Positions 1 to 11,597 of a stretch of 64,000 bases of DNA are shown in pieces. The notes below the pieces were generated by a model. It was given only the letters and a program-made list of their open reading frames with translations, did no database searches and was not told the DNA's origin. The stretch is from contig NZ_KE150421.1 of NCBI RefSeq assembly GCF_000411295.1, positions 309,309 to 373,308 on the forward strand. Reading direction: 5' to 3'. A program made the position numbers and the translations under genes. Source of the stretch: Paenisporosarcina sp. HGH0030. GTDB taxonomy: Bacteria; Bacillota; Bacilli; Bacillales_A; Planococcaceae. Within the stretch, counting starts at the first letter, position 1, and each line of letters begins with the position of its first letter.

Positions 1-1161
1 GAACATACTGAACTGTTCACGCGAAGTGTAGGGGATACGACAGATATCGTACAAAAAGAAATGTACACGTTTACCGACAGAGGCGATCGCTCCTTAACTT
101 TACGCCCTGAGGGAACAGCATCAGTCGTACGTTCATTTGTAGAAAATAAATTATTCGGACTGCCTAATCAACCGGTTAAATTATATTACATGGGTCCGAT
201 GTTCCGATATGAGCGTCAACAAGCGGGTCGCTACCGTCAATTCGTACAATTCGGCGTTGAAGCAATCGGAAGTAAAGATCCAGCAATTGATGCTGAAGTC
301 ATGGCACTTGCTATGAATGTCTATAAAAAAGCAGGATTGAAGAAAATTAAATTGGTTCTCAATTCTTTAGGAGATACAGAAAGCCGACAAGCTCACCGTG
401 ATGCATTAATTGCCCACTTTGCTCCTCACATCCAAGAGTTTTGTTCGGACTGTCAAAACCGTCTGCAAAAAAATCCGCTTCGTATTCTTGATTGCAAAGT
501 AGACCGTGAGAATCCATTAATGGGCACAGCTCCTCAATTACCGGACTACTTAAATGAAGAATCTCTGACTTATTTTGAAAAAGTAAAACACTACCTTGAT
601 ATTTTATCGATTAAATATGAACTCGATCCGAATTTAGTACGTGGTCTTGATTATTACAATCACACAGCTTTTGAAATCATGAGTGAAGGTGAAGGCTTTG
701 GCGCAATAACGACTCTTTGTGGAGGCGGTCGATATAATGGGTTAGTCGAAGACCTAGGTGGACCAGATTCTCCTGGGATCGGCTTTGGTATGAGTATCGA
801 ACGATTATTATTGGCATTGGAAGCAGAAGGTGAATCGTACACAAATAGCGATTCACTCGACGTATATGTGGTAGCAATGGGTGAAGCTGCGAAAGATAAA
901 GCCGTTTCATTCGTTTCCCAACTTCGTCAAAACAATATTTCAGCGGAAATGGATTACTTAGACCGTAAAGTGAAAGCACAAATGAAATCGGCCGATCGTC
1001 TGAACGCAAAATTCTCAGTAGTTATCGGAGATAATGAACTGGAAACGGGCAAAGTTTCACTGAAATATTTAGCAAATGGTACGCAGCAGGAATTGGCATT
1101 CGATGAAATTGTTGAACAATTTGAAGAAATCGCAACTAGAGCAATGGAGGAATTAGCATGA
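1..1161 (+). CDS. hisS: Histidyl-tRNA synthetase, 5' end outside window
   Basis: Charges tRNA-His with histidine (class II aminoacyl-tRNA synthetase, cytosolic). The reading frame is open from base 1, so the first roughly 35-40 residues lie upstream; 386 residues are visible. Class II motif 2 is seen as [15 protein letters not shown], the histidine-specific loop as [14 protein letters not shown], and motif 3 as [11 protein letters not shown], followed by the C-terminal anticodon-binding domain. The stop overlaps the aspS start (ATGA), so the two are translationally coupled as in Bacillus subtilis. A hisS T-box leader, if present, would lie outside the window. Confidence 0.97.
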   Translation, partial: EHTELFTRSVGDTTDIVQKEMYTFTDRGDRSLTLRPEGTASVVRSFVENKLFGLPNQPVKLYYMGPMFRYERQQAGRYRQFVQFGVEAIGSKDPAIDAEVMALAMNVYKKAGLKKIKLVLNSLGDTESRQAHRDALIAHFAPHIQEFCSDCQNRLQKNPLRILDCKVDRENPLMGTAPQLPDYLNEESLTYFEKVKHYLDILSIKYELDPNLVRGLDYYNHTAFEIMSEGEGFGAITTLCGGGRYNGLVEDLGGPDSPGIGFGMSIERLLLALEAEGESYTNSDSLDVYVVAMGEAAKDKAVSFVSQLRQNNISAEMDYLDRKVKAQMKSADRLNAKFSVVIGDNELETGKVSLKYLANGTQQELAFDEIVEQFEEIATRAMEELA

Positions 1162-2945
1162 CAAAACGTACACATCCATGTGGAGAAGTAGCAGAACAGG
1201 CAATTGGGCAACAAGTCGTATTAAAAGGATGGGTTCAAAAAAGACGTGATTTGGGCGGATTGATTTTCGTAGATCTTCGCGACCGTTCGGGCATCGTACA
1301 AATTGTTTTCAACCCGGACATTTCCCAGGAAGCGTTGGCTATCGCAGACAAATTACGTAATGAATTTGTCGTTGAAGTGAGCGGGGAAGTAGTTGCCCGT
1401 CAAGAATCACAAGTGAATCCAAACATGGTAACGGGACGTATCGAAGTTCAGGCAAATCTTGTGACCATTGTTAATGAAGCGAAAAATCCACCATTTGCGA
1501 TTGAAAACCAAACAGATGTCAGCGAAGACTTACGATTGAAATATCGTTATTTAGACCTTCGCCGTCCGGTAATGTATGAAACATTTAAAATGCGTTCAGA
1601 AGTAACGAAATCGATTCGACGATTCCTGGATGAAGAAACATTCCTTGAAGTGGAAACACCAATCCTTACGAAATCAACACCGGAAGGAGCACGTGACTAT
1701 TTAGTACCAAGCCGTGTGCATGACGGGGAATTTTACGCATTGCCACAATCACCTCAATTGTTCAAACAAATGCTGATGGTGTCAGGCTTTGAAAAATACT
1801 ACCAGATTGCGCGTTGTTTCCGCGATGAAGATTTACGTGCAGACCGTCAACCTGAATTTACTCAAATCGACATGGAAATGAGCTTCATGTCAATGGAAGA
1901 TATTCTTGAAATGAACGAACGTATGATGAAGAAAATGATGAAAGACGTCAAAGGTATTGAAATTGAAACGCCTTTCCGACGCATGAAGTACACAGAGGCA
2001 ATGGATCGCTTTGGTTCTGATAAACCTGATGTCCGTTTTGGTCTTGAACTTCAGGACGTATCAGCATTGGTTGCGGATTCTTCATTCAAAGTATTTGCTG
2101 GTGCCGTTGAGAATGGTGGTCAAGTAAAGGCAATCAATGTCAAAGGGTCAGCTGACAATTATTCACGAAAAGATATCGATGCGCTAGGTGAGTTTGCCGG
2201 TCGCTATGGTGCGAAAGGTCTTGCTTGGTTAAAAGTCGATGCAGAAGGATTGAAAGGACCAATCGCTAAATTCTTTGAAGGTGAAGCAGGCGAGAAATTA
2301 GCTCAGACACTAAACGCTGAAGCAGGAGATTTATTGTTGTTCGTTGCTGACAAAAAATCGGTTGTTGCTGATGCTTTAGGTGCGCTTCGCATGAAATTAG
2401 GAAAAGAACTTCAATTGATCGATGAAAGCAAATTTGCTTTCTTATGGATTATTGATTGGCCGTTATTTGAATATGACGATCAGGAAGGCCGTTATTATGC
2501 AGCTCACCATCCATTCACGATGCCTTTCGTTGAAGACATCGAATTAATGGATACGGACCCAGCAAGCGTCCGCGCACAAGCCTATGACTTAGTGTTAAAT
2601 GGCTATGAGCTAGGTGGCGGATCACTGCGTATTTATGAACGTGATGTGCAAGAAAAAATGTTCAGTATTCTTGGTTTCTCTCAGGAAGAAGCGACAGCTC
2701 AGTTCGGCTTTTTGCTTGAAGCGTTTGAGTATGGAACACCTCCGCACGGTGGTATTGCATTAGGATTGGACCGATTAGTTATGTTATTGGCTGGTCGCAC
2801 AAACTTACGTGACACAATTGCTTTCCCTAAAACTGCGAGTGCCAGCGATATTTTAACAAAAGCGCCAAGCCCAGTCTCGGAAGAACAATTGAAAGATTTA
2901 TCATTGGCAATTAGTATTCAGAAAAATCTAAAATCAGGTGAATGA
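1158..2945 (+). CDS. aspS: Aspartyl-tRNA synthetase
   Basis: Charges tRNA-Asp with aspartate. The 595-residue protein has the bacterial AspRS layout: N-terminal OB-fold anticodon-binding domain (about 1-105), class II catalytic core with motif 2 [17 protein letters not shown], a GAD insertion domain at about 300-400, and motif 3 [15 protein letters not shown] near the C terminus. The ATG overlaps the hisS stop by four bases and the hisS 3' end supplies the ribosome site (ATGGAGGAATTAGC). Whether it is discriminating or also charges tRNA-Asn cannot be told from the sequence alone. The 6S RNA gene follows directly. Confidence 0.98.
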   Translation: MTKRTHPCGEVAEQAIGQQVVLKGWVQKRRDLGGLIFVDLRDRSGIVQIVFNPDISQEALAIADKLRNEFVVEVSGEVVARQESQVNPNMVTGRIEVQANLVTIVNEAKNPPFAIENQTDVSEDLRLKYRYLDLRRPVMYETFKMRSEVTKSIRRFLDEETFLEVETPILTKSTPEGARDYLVPSRVHDGEFYALPQSPQLFKQMLMVSGFEKYYQIARCFRDEDLRADRQPEFTQIDMEMSFMSMEDILEMNERMMKKMMKDVKGIEIETPFRRMKYTEAMDRFGSDKPDVRFGLELQDVSALVADSSFKVFAGAVENGGQVKAINVKGSADNYSRKDIDALGEFAGRYGAKGLAWLKVDAEGLKGPIAKFFEGEAGEKLAQTLNAEAGDLLLFVADKKSVVADALGALRMKLGKELQLIDESKFAFLWIIDWPLFEYDDQEGRYYAAHHPFTMPFVEDIELMDTDPASVRAQAYDLVLNGYELGGGSLRIYERDVQEKMFSILGFSQEEATAQFGFLLEAFEYGTPPHGGIALGLDRLVMLLAGRTNLRDTIAFPKTASASDILTKAPSPVSEEQLKDLSLAISIQKNLKSGE

Positions 2946-2950
2946 GAGGC

Positions 2951-2979
2951 TTGAATTTCTAAAATAGATATGATAGGAT
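2951..2979 (+). promoter_or_regulatory. SigA promoter of the 6S RNA gene
   Basis: TTGAAT at 2951-2956 and TAGGAT at 2974-2979 are separated by 17 bp. This starts just after the aspS stop and predicts a transcript start near 2986, at the base of the 6S closing stem. Confidence 0.7.
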
Positions 2980-2985
2980 ACTTGT

Positions 2986-3185
2986 AACACGAATCCTGAT
3001 GTGTTCGTTAATTGCCAATCGCTTTTGACCGAACAATAATATCGTCGGGAATCCTCCTTTTATAATGGCTAACATGCCCCCAGGGGACGTTATAAGTTGT
3101 AAAGTGGATACCCACCTGCTGTGTGCGGGTTCAAAACGATACGCTTCATAATGACGGCACGATTGGGATTCGTCCTACATTATGA
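2986..3185 (+). ncRNA. bsrA: 6S RNA (SsrS/BsrA type)
   Basis: A regulatory RNA that mimics an open promoter and holds the SigA RNA polymerase holoenzyme. The ends pair: ACGAATCC (2989-2996) with GGATTCGT (3166-3173). The segments TCCTGATGTGTT, TTTGACCGAAC, CCTTTTATAATGG, AGGGACGTTATA and AAAGTGGATACCCACCTGC match what I remember of Bacillus 6S-1 RNA, and the position between aspS and tcdA (yrvM) is the one I recall for bsrA. It has its own promoter and is followed by a strong terminator. The exact mature ends are inferred. Confidence 0.88.
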
Positions 3186-3190
3186 ATAAT

Positions 3191-3222
3191 CCCTCTAGCT
3201 TGCTTCAAGCTAGAGGGTTTTT
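3191..3222 (+). terminator. Terminator after 6S RNA
   Basis: Perfect 11-bp stem CCCTCTAGCTT / AAGCTAGAGGG with a 5-nt loop, then five T. It ends the 6S RNA precursor. Confidence 0.9.
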
Positions 3223-3269
3223 AATGATTACAATCCCGACTAAAACGATATAGATTGTGAGGACATCAT

Positions 3270-4034
3270 ATGTTACACCAATTTTCACGAAATGAATTAG
3301 CCATAGGTACTGAAGGTGTCGACCTGCTAAAAAACACGACAGTCGCTATTTTGGGTATTGGAGGCGTAGGTTCTTTTGCTGCGGAAGCATGTGCAAGAAG
3401 CGGTATCGGGAAAATCATCCTCGTTGATAAAGACAATGTAGATATTACAAACATCAATCGCCAATTGGTTGCTTATACATCAACAGTAGGACGCTCGAAG
3501 TCCGAAGTAATGAAGGAACGAATTTTGGACATCAATCCTGCATGTGAAGTACATGATTTGCACATGTTCTATACAGAAGAAACATACGAAGAATTCTTCA
3601 GCCATAACTTGGATTACGTGATTGATGCTTCTGATACTATCATTTACAAAATCCATTTAATGAAAGAATGTCTGGCTCGAGGCGTCAAAGTCATTTCAAG
3701 TATGGGGGCAGCAAATAAAACAGACCCTACACGCTTCAAAATTGCTGATATTTCTAAAACACATACGGATCCTTTGGCAAAAGTGATTCGTACGAAACTT
3801 CGTAAAGAAGGAATCTATAAAGGAATTCCTGTTGTTTTTTCTGACGAAAGCCCGATTGTCGTTCGAGAAGATGTGGTGGAAACAGTTGGTAAGCCAGATG
3901 CGAAAATTCGTAAGGCAAAAATGCCACCATCGTCGAACGCATTCGTACCGTCTGTTGCCGGATTAGTGGCAGCAAGCTGGGTTATTAACGATATTACAAA
4001 AGAAATTCCGGTAAAACGCGTACGTTCTAATTAA
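3270..4034 (+). CDS. tcdA: tRNA threonylcarbamoyladenosine dehydratase (TcdA/YrvM)
   Basis: E1-like, ThiF/MoeB-family enzyme that uses ATP to cyclise t6A37 of tRNA to ct6A. The 254-residue protein carries the Rossmann nucleotide site GIGGVGSFAAEACARSGI (about residues 30-47) followed by LVDKDNVDITNINRQ, typical of the family. Start ATG 3270 is preceded by GAGGA. It is transcribed alone, after the 6S terminator and before its own terminator at 4041, convergent with rarA. The position between aspS and rarA matches Bacillus yrvM. Confidence 0.93.
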   Translation: MLHQFSRNELAIGTEGVDLLKNTTVAILGIGGVGSFAAEACARSGIGKIILVDKDNVDITNINRQLVAYTSTVGRSKSEVMKERILDINPACEVHDLHMFYTEETYEEFFSHNLDYVIDASDTIIYKIHLMKECLARGVKVISSMGAANKTDPTRFKIADISKTHTDPLAKVIRTKLRKEGIYKGIPVVFSDESPIVVREDVVETVGKPDAKIRKAKMPPSSNAFVPSVAGLVAASWVINDITKEIPVKRVRSN

Positions 4035-4040
4035 TTTGAG

Positions 4041-4079
4041 AAGGCGACCCTTCAAGTTAAACTGGGGTGGCCTTTTTTC
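4041..4079 (+). terminator. Terminator of tcdA
   Basis: AAGGCGACCC pairs imperfectly with GGGGTGGCCTT, followed by a run of T. Confidence 0.75.
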
Positions 4080-4093
4080 TTGTGATGAATTAG

Positions 4094-4171
4094 GTGATAG
4101 GGGCAACTATTCGTTCGATAGGGGCAACTTTTGTGCGGATTGGGGCAACTTTCACGTTTATAGGGGCAACT
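4094..4171 (+). repeat. Four-unit 21-bp periodic repeat cluster (word GGGGCAACT)
   Basis: GGGGCAACT begins at 4100, 4121, 4142 and 4163, exactly 21 bp apart. Three of the four words are preceded by ATA or GATA; the third has GATT. The 12 bases between words differ freely. The cluster sits between the terminators of two convergent genes (tcdA and rarA). See findings for the related clusters at 23288, 49996 and 57151. Confidence 0.95.
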
Positions 4172-4206
4172 AACCAATTTCCTCCTAATTCTTCACCACA
4201 ACACAT

Positions 4207-4243
4207 AAAAAGACCTGAACCGCTCGCTGGCGATTCAGGTCTT
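4207..4243 (-). terminator. Terminator of rarA
   Basis: AAGACCTGAA (4210-4219) pairs with TTCAGGTCTT (4234-4243); read on the minus strand it ends in a T run. The hairpin includes the rarA stop codon. Confidence 0.85.
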
Positions 4244-5524
4244 CTTTCCTTTAAATGATTCCAACTTCTGATAAATACCCGCAAGTTTCTTTTCTTCGCC
4301 CGCGAGCACCGGATTGTAATACTTCGAACCAATCAAATTGTCAGGCAGATAGGTTTGATTGACCCAACCGCCAAATGATCCAATCGGTGTGTTGTGCGGA
4401 TATAAATATCCTTCGTGTCCGAGTGCAGCTGCTCCTGCATAATGTGTATCTTTCAGATGGCTCGGGATATCGCCAACTTTTCCGGCATGAATGGAAGCAA
4501 TGGCAGCATCAATTGCTTTATAAGCTGAATTGGATTTCTCCGATAAACACATTTCCACGACAGCATTTGCCAACGGAATGCGAGCTTCCGGCAACCCCAA
4601 TCGTTCAGCTGCCTGAATGCTCGCAAGAACGTGCGCGCCAACTGCTGGATTTGCAACGCCGATATCTTCGTATGCCATGACAAGAAGGCGTCTCGAGACT
4701 GCTACCAAATCACCATTTTCAAGTAAATGAGCCAAGTAATACATGGCCGCATTGACGTCACTTCCGCGCACGGATTTTTGCAATGCAGATAACAAATTAT
4801 AAAAATGAGACCCTTTTTTATCCCCGAACACGCCGATGCGATCGACGAGATTTTGGAGCAAAGCATCGTCTACTACAACCACGCCATCTTCATCGTCAGA
4901 CGCGGAAACGACAGATTCAAGCAGAGTTAAAGCTTTTCGGGCATCACCATTTGCCGCTTCTGCGATTTTCATTTGCTGTTCTTCAGAGATATTAATCTTT
5001 TGTCGGCCCAGGCCGCGTTTGTCGTCTTGTAATGCGCGTTGTATCAATACCAATAAGTCTTCAGCCGTCAAACGTTTCAGTTGTTTGATTTCACCGCAAC
5101 GGGAACGGATAGCCGGGTTTACATCATGAAATGGATTTTCCGTTGTGGCACCAATCAATACGATTGCGCCGCTTTCAACATGGGGGAGCAAAGTATCTTG
5201 CTGTAATTTATTGAAACGATGGATCTCATCAAGGAATAACAGAACTTTTCCTGTTACGCGTGACTCAGCCACCACTTCTTCTATATCTTTCTTGCCTGAG
5301 CGTGTCGCATTAAGTGCGATGAAAGAAAGATTGCTAGTACCGGCAATGGCATAAGCTAGGGATGTCTTGCCGATTCCCGGCTCACCGTATAACAAAATTG
5401 AAGGGACATGGCCGTTCGCAATCATTTTATATAAAGGTGTATGTTTTCCGATTATGTCTTGCTGACCAGCGATTTCATCCAATTTTTGCGGTCTCATTCG
5501 ATAAGCAAGTGGTTCGTTTTGCAT
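4235..5524 (-). CDS. rarA: Replication-associated recombination protein A (MgsA/RarA AAA+ ATPase)
   Basis: Clamp-loader-like AAA+ ATPase acting at stalled replication forks. The 429-residue protein has Walker A GEPGIGKTS near residue 48, Walker B LFLDEIHRF near residue 95, and the C-terminal tetramerisation region ending in a YNPVLAGEEKKLAGIY-like tail. Start ATG 5522-5524 has a strong ribosome site (AGGAGG, spacing about 8). It is divergent from cymR, the same arrangement as yrvN-cymR in Bacillus. The region 4375-5350 reads open on the other strand in places, but those are shadows. Confidence 0.95.
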   Translation of the reverse strand: MQNEPLAYRMRPQKLDEIAGQQDIIGKHTPLYKMIANGHVPSILLYGEPGIGKTSLAYAIAGTSNLSFIALNATRSGKKDIEEVVAESRVTGKVLLFLDEIHRFNKLQQDTLLPHVESGAIVLIGATTENPFHDVNPAIRSRCGEIKQLKRLTAEDLLVLIQRALQDDKRGLGRQKINISEEQQMKIAEAANGDARKALTLLESVVSASDDEDGVVVVDDALLQNLVDRIGVFGDKKGSHFYNLLSALQKSVRGSDVNAAMYYLAHLLENGDLVAVSRRLLVMAYEDIGVANPAVGAHVLASIQAAERLGLPEARIPLANAVVEMCLSEKSNSAYKAIDAAIASIHAGKVGDIPSHLKDTHYAGAAALGHEGYLYPHNTPIGSFGGWVNQTYLPDNLIGSKYYNPVLAGEEKKLAGIYQKLESFKGKKT

Positions 5525-5658
5525 CGTGAGTACCTCCTAAATTCGTACATTTGTTCTCTAGTATACGTGTTACCGGACGAAAAGTCATTTCACAGGCGAT
5601 TGGTCGGAAATGTGATATACTATGTAGATGATTTTAAGGATTATACGGGGTGAATAAC

Positions 5659-6078
5659 GTGAGAATTTCGACAAAAGGTCGATACGGATTAACGATTATG
5701 ATAGAGCTAGCCAAACAATTTGGAGAAGGTCCAGTACCTCTCCGTCAAATAGCATCAGACAATGAATTATCGGAAGCTTATTTAGAACAATTGGTTTCAC
5801 CGCTTCGTAATTCGGGCCTAGTTAAAAGTGTCCGCGGAGCACACGGTGGATATATGCTTTCAAAGCCACCTCATTTAATTTCTGCCGGGGATGTCATCCG
5901 AGTACTGGAAGGACCGATTCAACCGGTGGAAGGCATTGAAAATGAAGCTCCTCCTCAACGAGAATTGTGGCTTCGCATTCGTGATGCCGTAAAAACCGTT
6001 CTGGATACTACAACGATTGAAGATTTAGCTAAATTCAGTGACACGTCATCAGATGACGGATACATGTATTACATTTAA
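5659..6078 (+). CDS. cymR: Rrf2-family cysteine-metabolism repressor CymR
   Basis: Winged-helix regulator that, with CysK, represses cysteine and sulfur-uptake genes in Bacillales. The protein (MRISTKGRYGLTIMIELA...) has 139 residues and ends in YMYYI, very close to Bacillus CymR. It has no cysteine, so the Fe-S site of IscR-type Rrf2 proteins is absent, as expected for CymR. I chose GTG 5659 because GGGGTGA lies at the right distance; GTG 5650 is an alternative adding three residues. A -10-like TATACT with an upstream TG lies at 5616-5621. It precedes iscS, a plausible functional link through cysteine. Confidence 0.92.
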   Translation: MRISTKGRYGLTIMIELAKQFGEGPVPLRQIASDNELSEAYLEQLVSPLRNSGLVKSVRGAHGGYMLSKPPHLISAGDVIRVLEGPIQPVEGIENEAPPQRELWLRIRDAVKTVLDTTTIEDLAKFSDTSSDDGYMYYI

Positions 6079-6084
6079 GTGTGC

Positions 6085-6106
6085 GTTCAAAAAACGATTT
6101 TTGAAC
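6085..6106 (+). promoter_or_regulatory. Palindromic hairpin between cymR and iscS
   Basis: GTTCAAAAA pairs perfectly with TTTTTGAAC over a 4-nt loop, just after the cymR stop and upstream of the iscS ribosome site. It could be a weak attenuator, processing signal or protein site. The low GC content makes it a poor terminator. Confidence 0.5.
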
Positions 6107-6128
6107 AACCTTTAAAAAGGAGTTCGAC

Positions 6129-8413
<2,285 letters not shown>

Positions 8414-8431
8414 TGAACGAGGAGTGAGAAG

Positions 8432-9088
8432 ATGAAAGAATTGGAACTTGGCATTGCAGCCATTCAAAACAAAGATTATGAACAAGCTGTTGTTCATTTC
8501 AATAATGCAATTGAAGAAGAGCCGAATAACCCACTTGGATATATTAACTTTGGAAACTTACTGGCACGCATGAATGAAACAGAACGTGCTGAACGCTTCT
8601 TCCAAAAGGCTATTACTCTGGATGAAAAAGCAGCGACAGCTTTTTATGGATTGGCTAATTTATATTACGAGCAGGAACGTTACGAAGAAGCGGCGAAGCT
8701 TTATGAGAAATCGATTCAGTTTGGCATTCAAGGTGCTGACGCTTACTTCATGTTAGGGAAATGCTTCGAACGATTGGGGAACCCTAAACTTGCACTGCCT
8801 TATTTACAACGTGCAGCTGAACTTGAGCCAACAGATGTACAAATCCGCTTGTCTTACGGCATCGGATTGGCAGCTCTTGAGATGTTCAAGGAAGCTGAAC
8901 CAGAATTTATGTATGTCATTCATGAAGACTTGAACAATGCAGATGCCCACTACAATTTGGGCGTTTTGTACGCTGTATCCACAGACCGCACGAATGATGC
9001 TTTGTATCATTTGAAACAGGCGTATACACTGCAACCGAATTTCGAACAGGCACGTTATGTGTACGACATGATTGCATTAAGTCAATAA
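8432..9088 (+). CDS. Tetratricopeptide repeat protein (YrrB-like)
   Basis: A 218-residue soluble protein made almost wholly of TPR helices. About six 34-residue units can be followed, with A-F-Y-G and A-x-Y-x-L-G signatures such as AFYGLANLYYEQERYEEAAKL and AHYNLGVLYA. TPR proteins are scaffolds and no catalytic residue is expected. It lies between mnmA and recD2 with short gaps (18 and 21 bp), as yrrB does in Bacillus, so it is in the same operon; its partner is unknown. Confidence 0.9.
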   Translation: MKELELGIAAIQNKDYEQAVVHFNNAIEEEPNNPLGYINFGNLLARMNETERAERFFQKAITLDEKAATAFYGLANLYYEQERYEEAAKLYEKSIQFGIQGADAYFMLGKCFERLGNPKLALPYLQRAAELEPTDVQIRLSYGIGLAALEMFKEAEPEFMYVIHEDLNNADAHYNLGVLYAVSTDRTNDALYHLKQAYTLQPNFEQARYVYDMIALSQ

Positions 9089-9109
9089 CCATTCTAGGAG
9101 GCGACAGCT

Positions 9110-11554
9110 TTGCCAAATCAAATCGATTTATTTCAACAAGAAGCGATGTATATTACAGGCAAACCTGTCGTCACCATTTTTCATAATGCCACTAACTTAT
9201 TCTCCATCGTGAAACTTAAAATCAACGAAACAAATTCTACATATGAAGATAAAGAAATCATTGTAACCGGCTACTTCCCACCTTTGATGAATGAAGAAGC
9301 GTATCGTTTTACAGGCCAGATCAAACAGCATCCAAAATACGGAACCCAGTTTCAAGTGGAAACATTCTCAAAAGACGTGCCGGAGACCGAACAAGGCATC
9401 ATTCATTATTTGTCGAGTGACTTGTTTCATGGAATTGGACGTAAAACGGCCGAAACGATCGTCAAGAAACTTGGGAAAGATGCAATCCGAATCATTTTGG
9501 ATGACCCTGAAGCACTTGACGCCGTTCCACGACTTGCCAAAGAGAAAAAAGAAACCATTCGTATGACGCTTGAGCAAAACCTTGGCTTGGAACGTGTCAT
9601 GATTCAATTAAATGAATGGGGATTTGGTCCCCAACTGGCGATGAGGATTTACCAGACCTACCGTGAGGAAACGATCGACGTGTTGATGAAAAATCCGTTT
9701 CGACTGATTGAAGACGTGGAAGGCATCGGTTTTCACCGTGCGGATGAACTGGGTTCCAAACTTGGTATGACCGGTAAACACCCTGACCGAATCAAAGCAG
9801 CCGTTTTCCATTTATTGAACGCTGCTTCGCTCAGTGAAGGACATGTTTACTTGCATGCGGAGCATATTTTACCGAGCGTTAAGCAATTGCTGGAGTCCAG
9901 CCAATTTGAAGAAGTCCCATACGATGCTATTTCAACAGCATGCATGGAACTAGTCGAGGAAGGAAAATTGGCTGGGGAAATGTCGCGGTTCTATTTGCCT
10001 TCGCTATATTTTTCCGAAGTGGGCATCGCTTCCAAACTGGAAACATTGATTCAGGAACAACAAGAACGAACAGGTTTCCCGACTTCTGAAATTCGAAAAG
10101 CGCTCGGCGAAGCTGAAGAAAGACTAGGTGTTTCATATGCAGAGACGCAAATAGCTGCTATTGAACTCGGGATGAATGCATCCGTCATGTTATTGACAGG
10201 TGGGCCAGGTACAGGGAAGACAACCGTCGTCAGGGGACTTGTGGAAGTTTACGCTGAATTGCATGGTCTGACGCTCGATCCAAAAGAATACGCAAAAAAA
10301 CAAGAACCATTTCCGATAATTTTAGCGGCACCAACTGGACGGGCTGCAAAACGTTTGAATGAATCAACGGGTCTCCCATCCATGACAATCCATCGTTTAC
10401 TTGGATTCACTGGCCAGGAAAAAGAGGAAGAAACAGAACGGGACATAAAAGGGAACCTGATTATTATCGATGAAATGTCGATGGTTGACACATGGCTTGC
10501 CCATCAATTATTAAAGGCAATTCCTGAAGGGGCACAAGTCATATTCGTAGGTGACCAGGATCAATTGCCTCCTGTGGGACCAGGTCAAGTTCTGAAAGAC
10601 TTGCTTGCGTCAAAGAGGATTCCGACAGTGGAACTGACGGACATTTATCGTCAATCTGCCGGATCGTCCATAATTGAACTTGCCCATCAAATGAAAAAAG
10701 GCCAGTTACCGACCAATTTAATCGACAAAACGAGCGATCGTTCTTTCATTAAAGCTGGACCGGAACAAATCGCAAAAGTGGTTGAACAAGTCATCAAAAG
10801 TGCCTTAGCAAAAGGTCATACGATAAAAGAATTGCAAGTGCTCGCACCGATGTATAAAGGTCCAGCTGGGATTGATGCACTCAATAAAATGATTCAGGAA
10901 ATGGTCAATCCGAATGACACGAAGAAACGCAAGGAAATTGTGTTCGGTGAAACGATCTATCGCATAGGTGATAAAGTGCTGCAACTCGTCAATCAGCCGG
11001 AAAGCCAAGTGTACAACGGGGATATGGGCGAAGTGATCAGCATTTCTAAAGCCAGTGAAAATGTCGAAAAGCAGGACATGTTGATTGTTTCATTCGAAGG
11101 GATAGAAGTGACCTATCAGCGTAATGATTTAGGACAGTTGACGCTTGCTTATTGTTGCTCAATTCATAAATCGCAAGGCAGTGAGTTCCCGATTGTCATC
11201 ATGCCAGTCGTTCGCAGTTACATGAAAATGCTGCGACGCAATTTACTGTACACAGGAATAACACGTGCAAAAAACTTCCTCATTTTGTGTGGAGACGCTG
11301 AAGTCTTTAAATTTGGCATTGAGCGCAATGATGATTTGGCAAGACTGACTTCACTGAAGGAGAGATTGAGTGAAGAGGCAGTGCCTGTGACTGAACCAAC
11401 TGTAGAGAACGAAGACAATGAAGTTGCTGATGAACTTATAGAGGAAAACGACCAGGAAATTTCATTGACGGCCTCCAACCATTTGACGATTCATCCTTTG
11501 GTTGGCATGAACGGTACCACGCCTTATGACTTTTTAGAAAAAATTGCTGAATGA
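9110..11554 (+). CDS. recD2: ATP-dependent 5'-3' DNA helicase RecD2
   Basis: SF1B helicase (RecD-like, without RecBC) involved in repair and fork maintenance. The 814-residue protein has the long N-terminal extension with helix-hairpin-helix repeats (DLFHGIGRKTAE, VEGIGFHRADELG), Walker A GGPGTGKTT near residue 365, DEMSMVD as motif II, GDQDQLPPVGPGQ as motif III, and motif VI YTGITRAK. The TTG start at 9110 is set by AGGAGGCGAC upstream; no nearby ATG fits. The acidic C-terminal tail is variable. Its terminator appears to have been interrupted by a mobile element (see 11598). Confidence 0.95.
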   Translation: MPNQIDLFQQEAMYITGKPVVTIFHNATNLFSIVKLKINETNSTYEDKEIIVTGYFPPLMNEEAYRFTGQIKQHPKYGTQFQVETFSKDVPETEQGIIHYLSSDLFHGIGRKTAETIVKKLGKDAIRIILDDPEALDAVPRLAKEKKETIRMTLEQNLGLERVMIQLNEWGFGPQLAMRIYQTYREETIDVLMKNPFRLIEDVEGIGFHRADELGSKLGMTGKHPDRIKAAVFHLLNAASLSEGHVYLHAEHILPSVKQLLESSQFEEVPYDAISTACMELVEEGKLAGEMSRFYLPSLYFSEVGIASKLETLIQEQQERTGFPTSEIRKALGEAEERLGVSYAETQIAAIELGMNASVMLLTGGPGTGKTTVVRGLVEVYAELHGLTLDPKEYAKKQEPFPIILAAPTGRAAKRLNESTGLPSMTIHRLLGFTGQEKEEETERDIKGNLIIIDEMSMVDTWLAHQLLKAIPEGAQVIFVGDQDQLPPVGPGQVLKDLLASKRIPTVELTDIYRQSAGSSIIELAHQMKKGQLPTNLIDKTSDRSFIKAGPEQIAKVVEQVIKSALAKGHTIKELQVLAPMYKGPAGIDALNKMIQEMVNPNDTKKRKEIVFGETIYRIGDKVLQLVNQPESQVYNGDMGEVISISKASENVEKQDMLIVSFEGIEVTYQRNDLGQLTLAYCCSIHKSQGSEFPIVIMPVVRSYMKMLRRNLLYTGITRAKNFLILCGDAEVFKFGIERNDDLARLTSLKERLSEEAVPVTEPTVENEDNEVADELIEENDQEISLTASNHLTIHPLVGMNGTTPYDFLEKIAE

Positions 11555-11573
11555 TAAATATGAACCTAGAAAA

Positions 11574-11596
11574 AACACACATGTAAAACGTGTGTT
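11574..11596 (+). terminator. Left hairpin after recD2, probably a split terminator copy
   Basis: AACACAC (11574-11580) pairs with GTGTGTT (11590-11596). There is no T run; the MITE-like element begins immediately after. It closely resembles the intact hairpin at 12054 on the other side of the element. Confidence 0.6.
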
Positions 11597-11597
11597 C

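Noticed and set aside
4090..4332. Minus-strand frame with VAPI heptads
   Set aside because: A by-product of the 21-bp repeats running into a shadow of rarA; no start signal.
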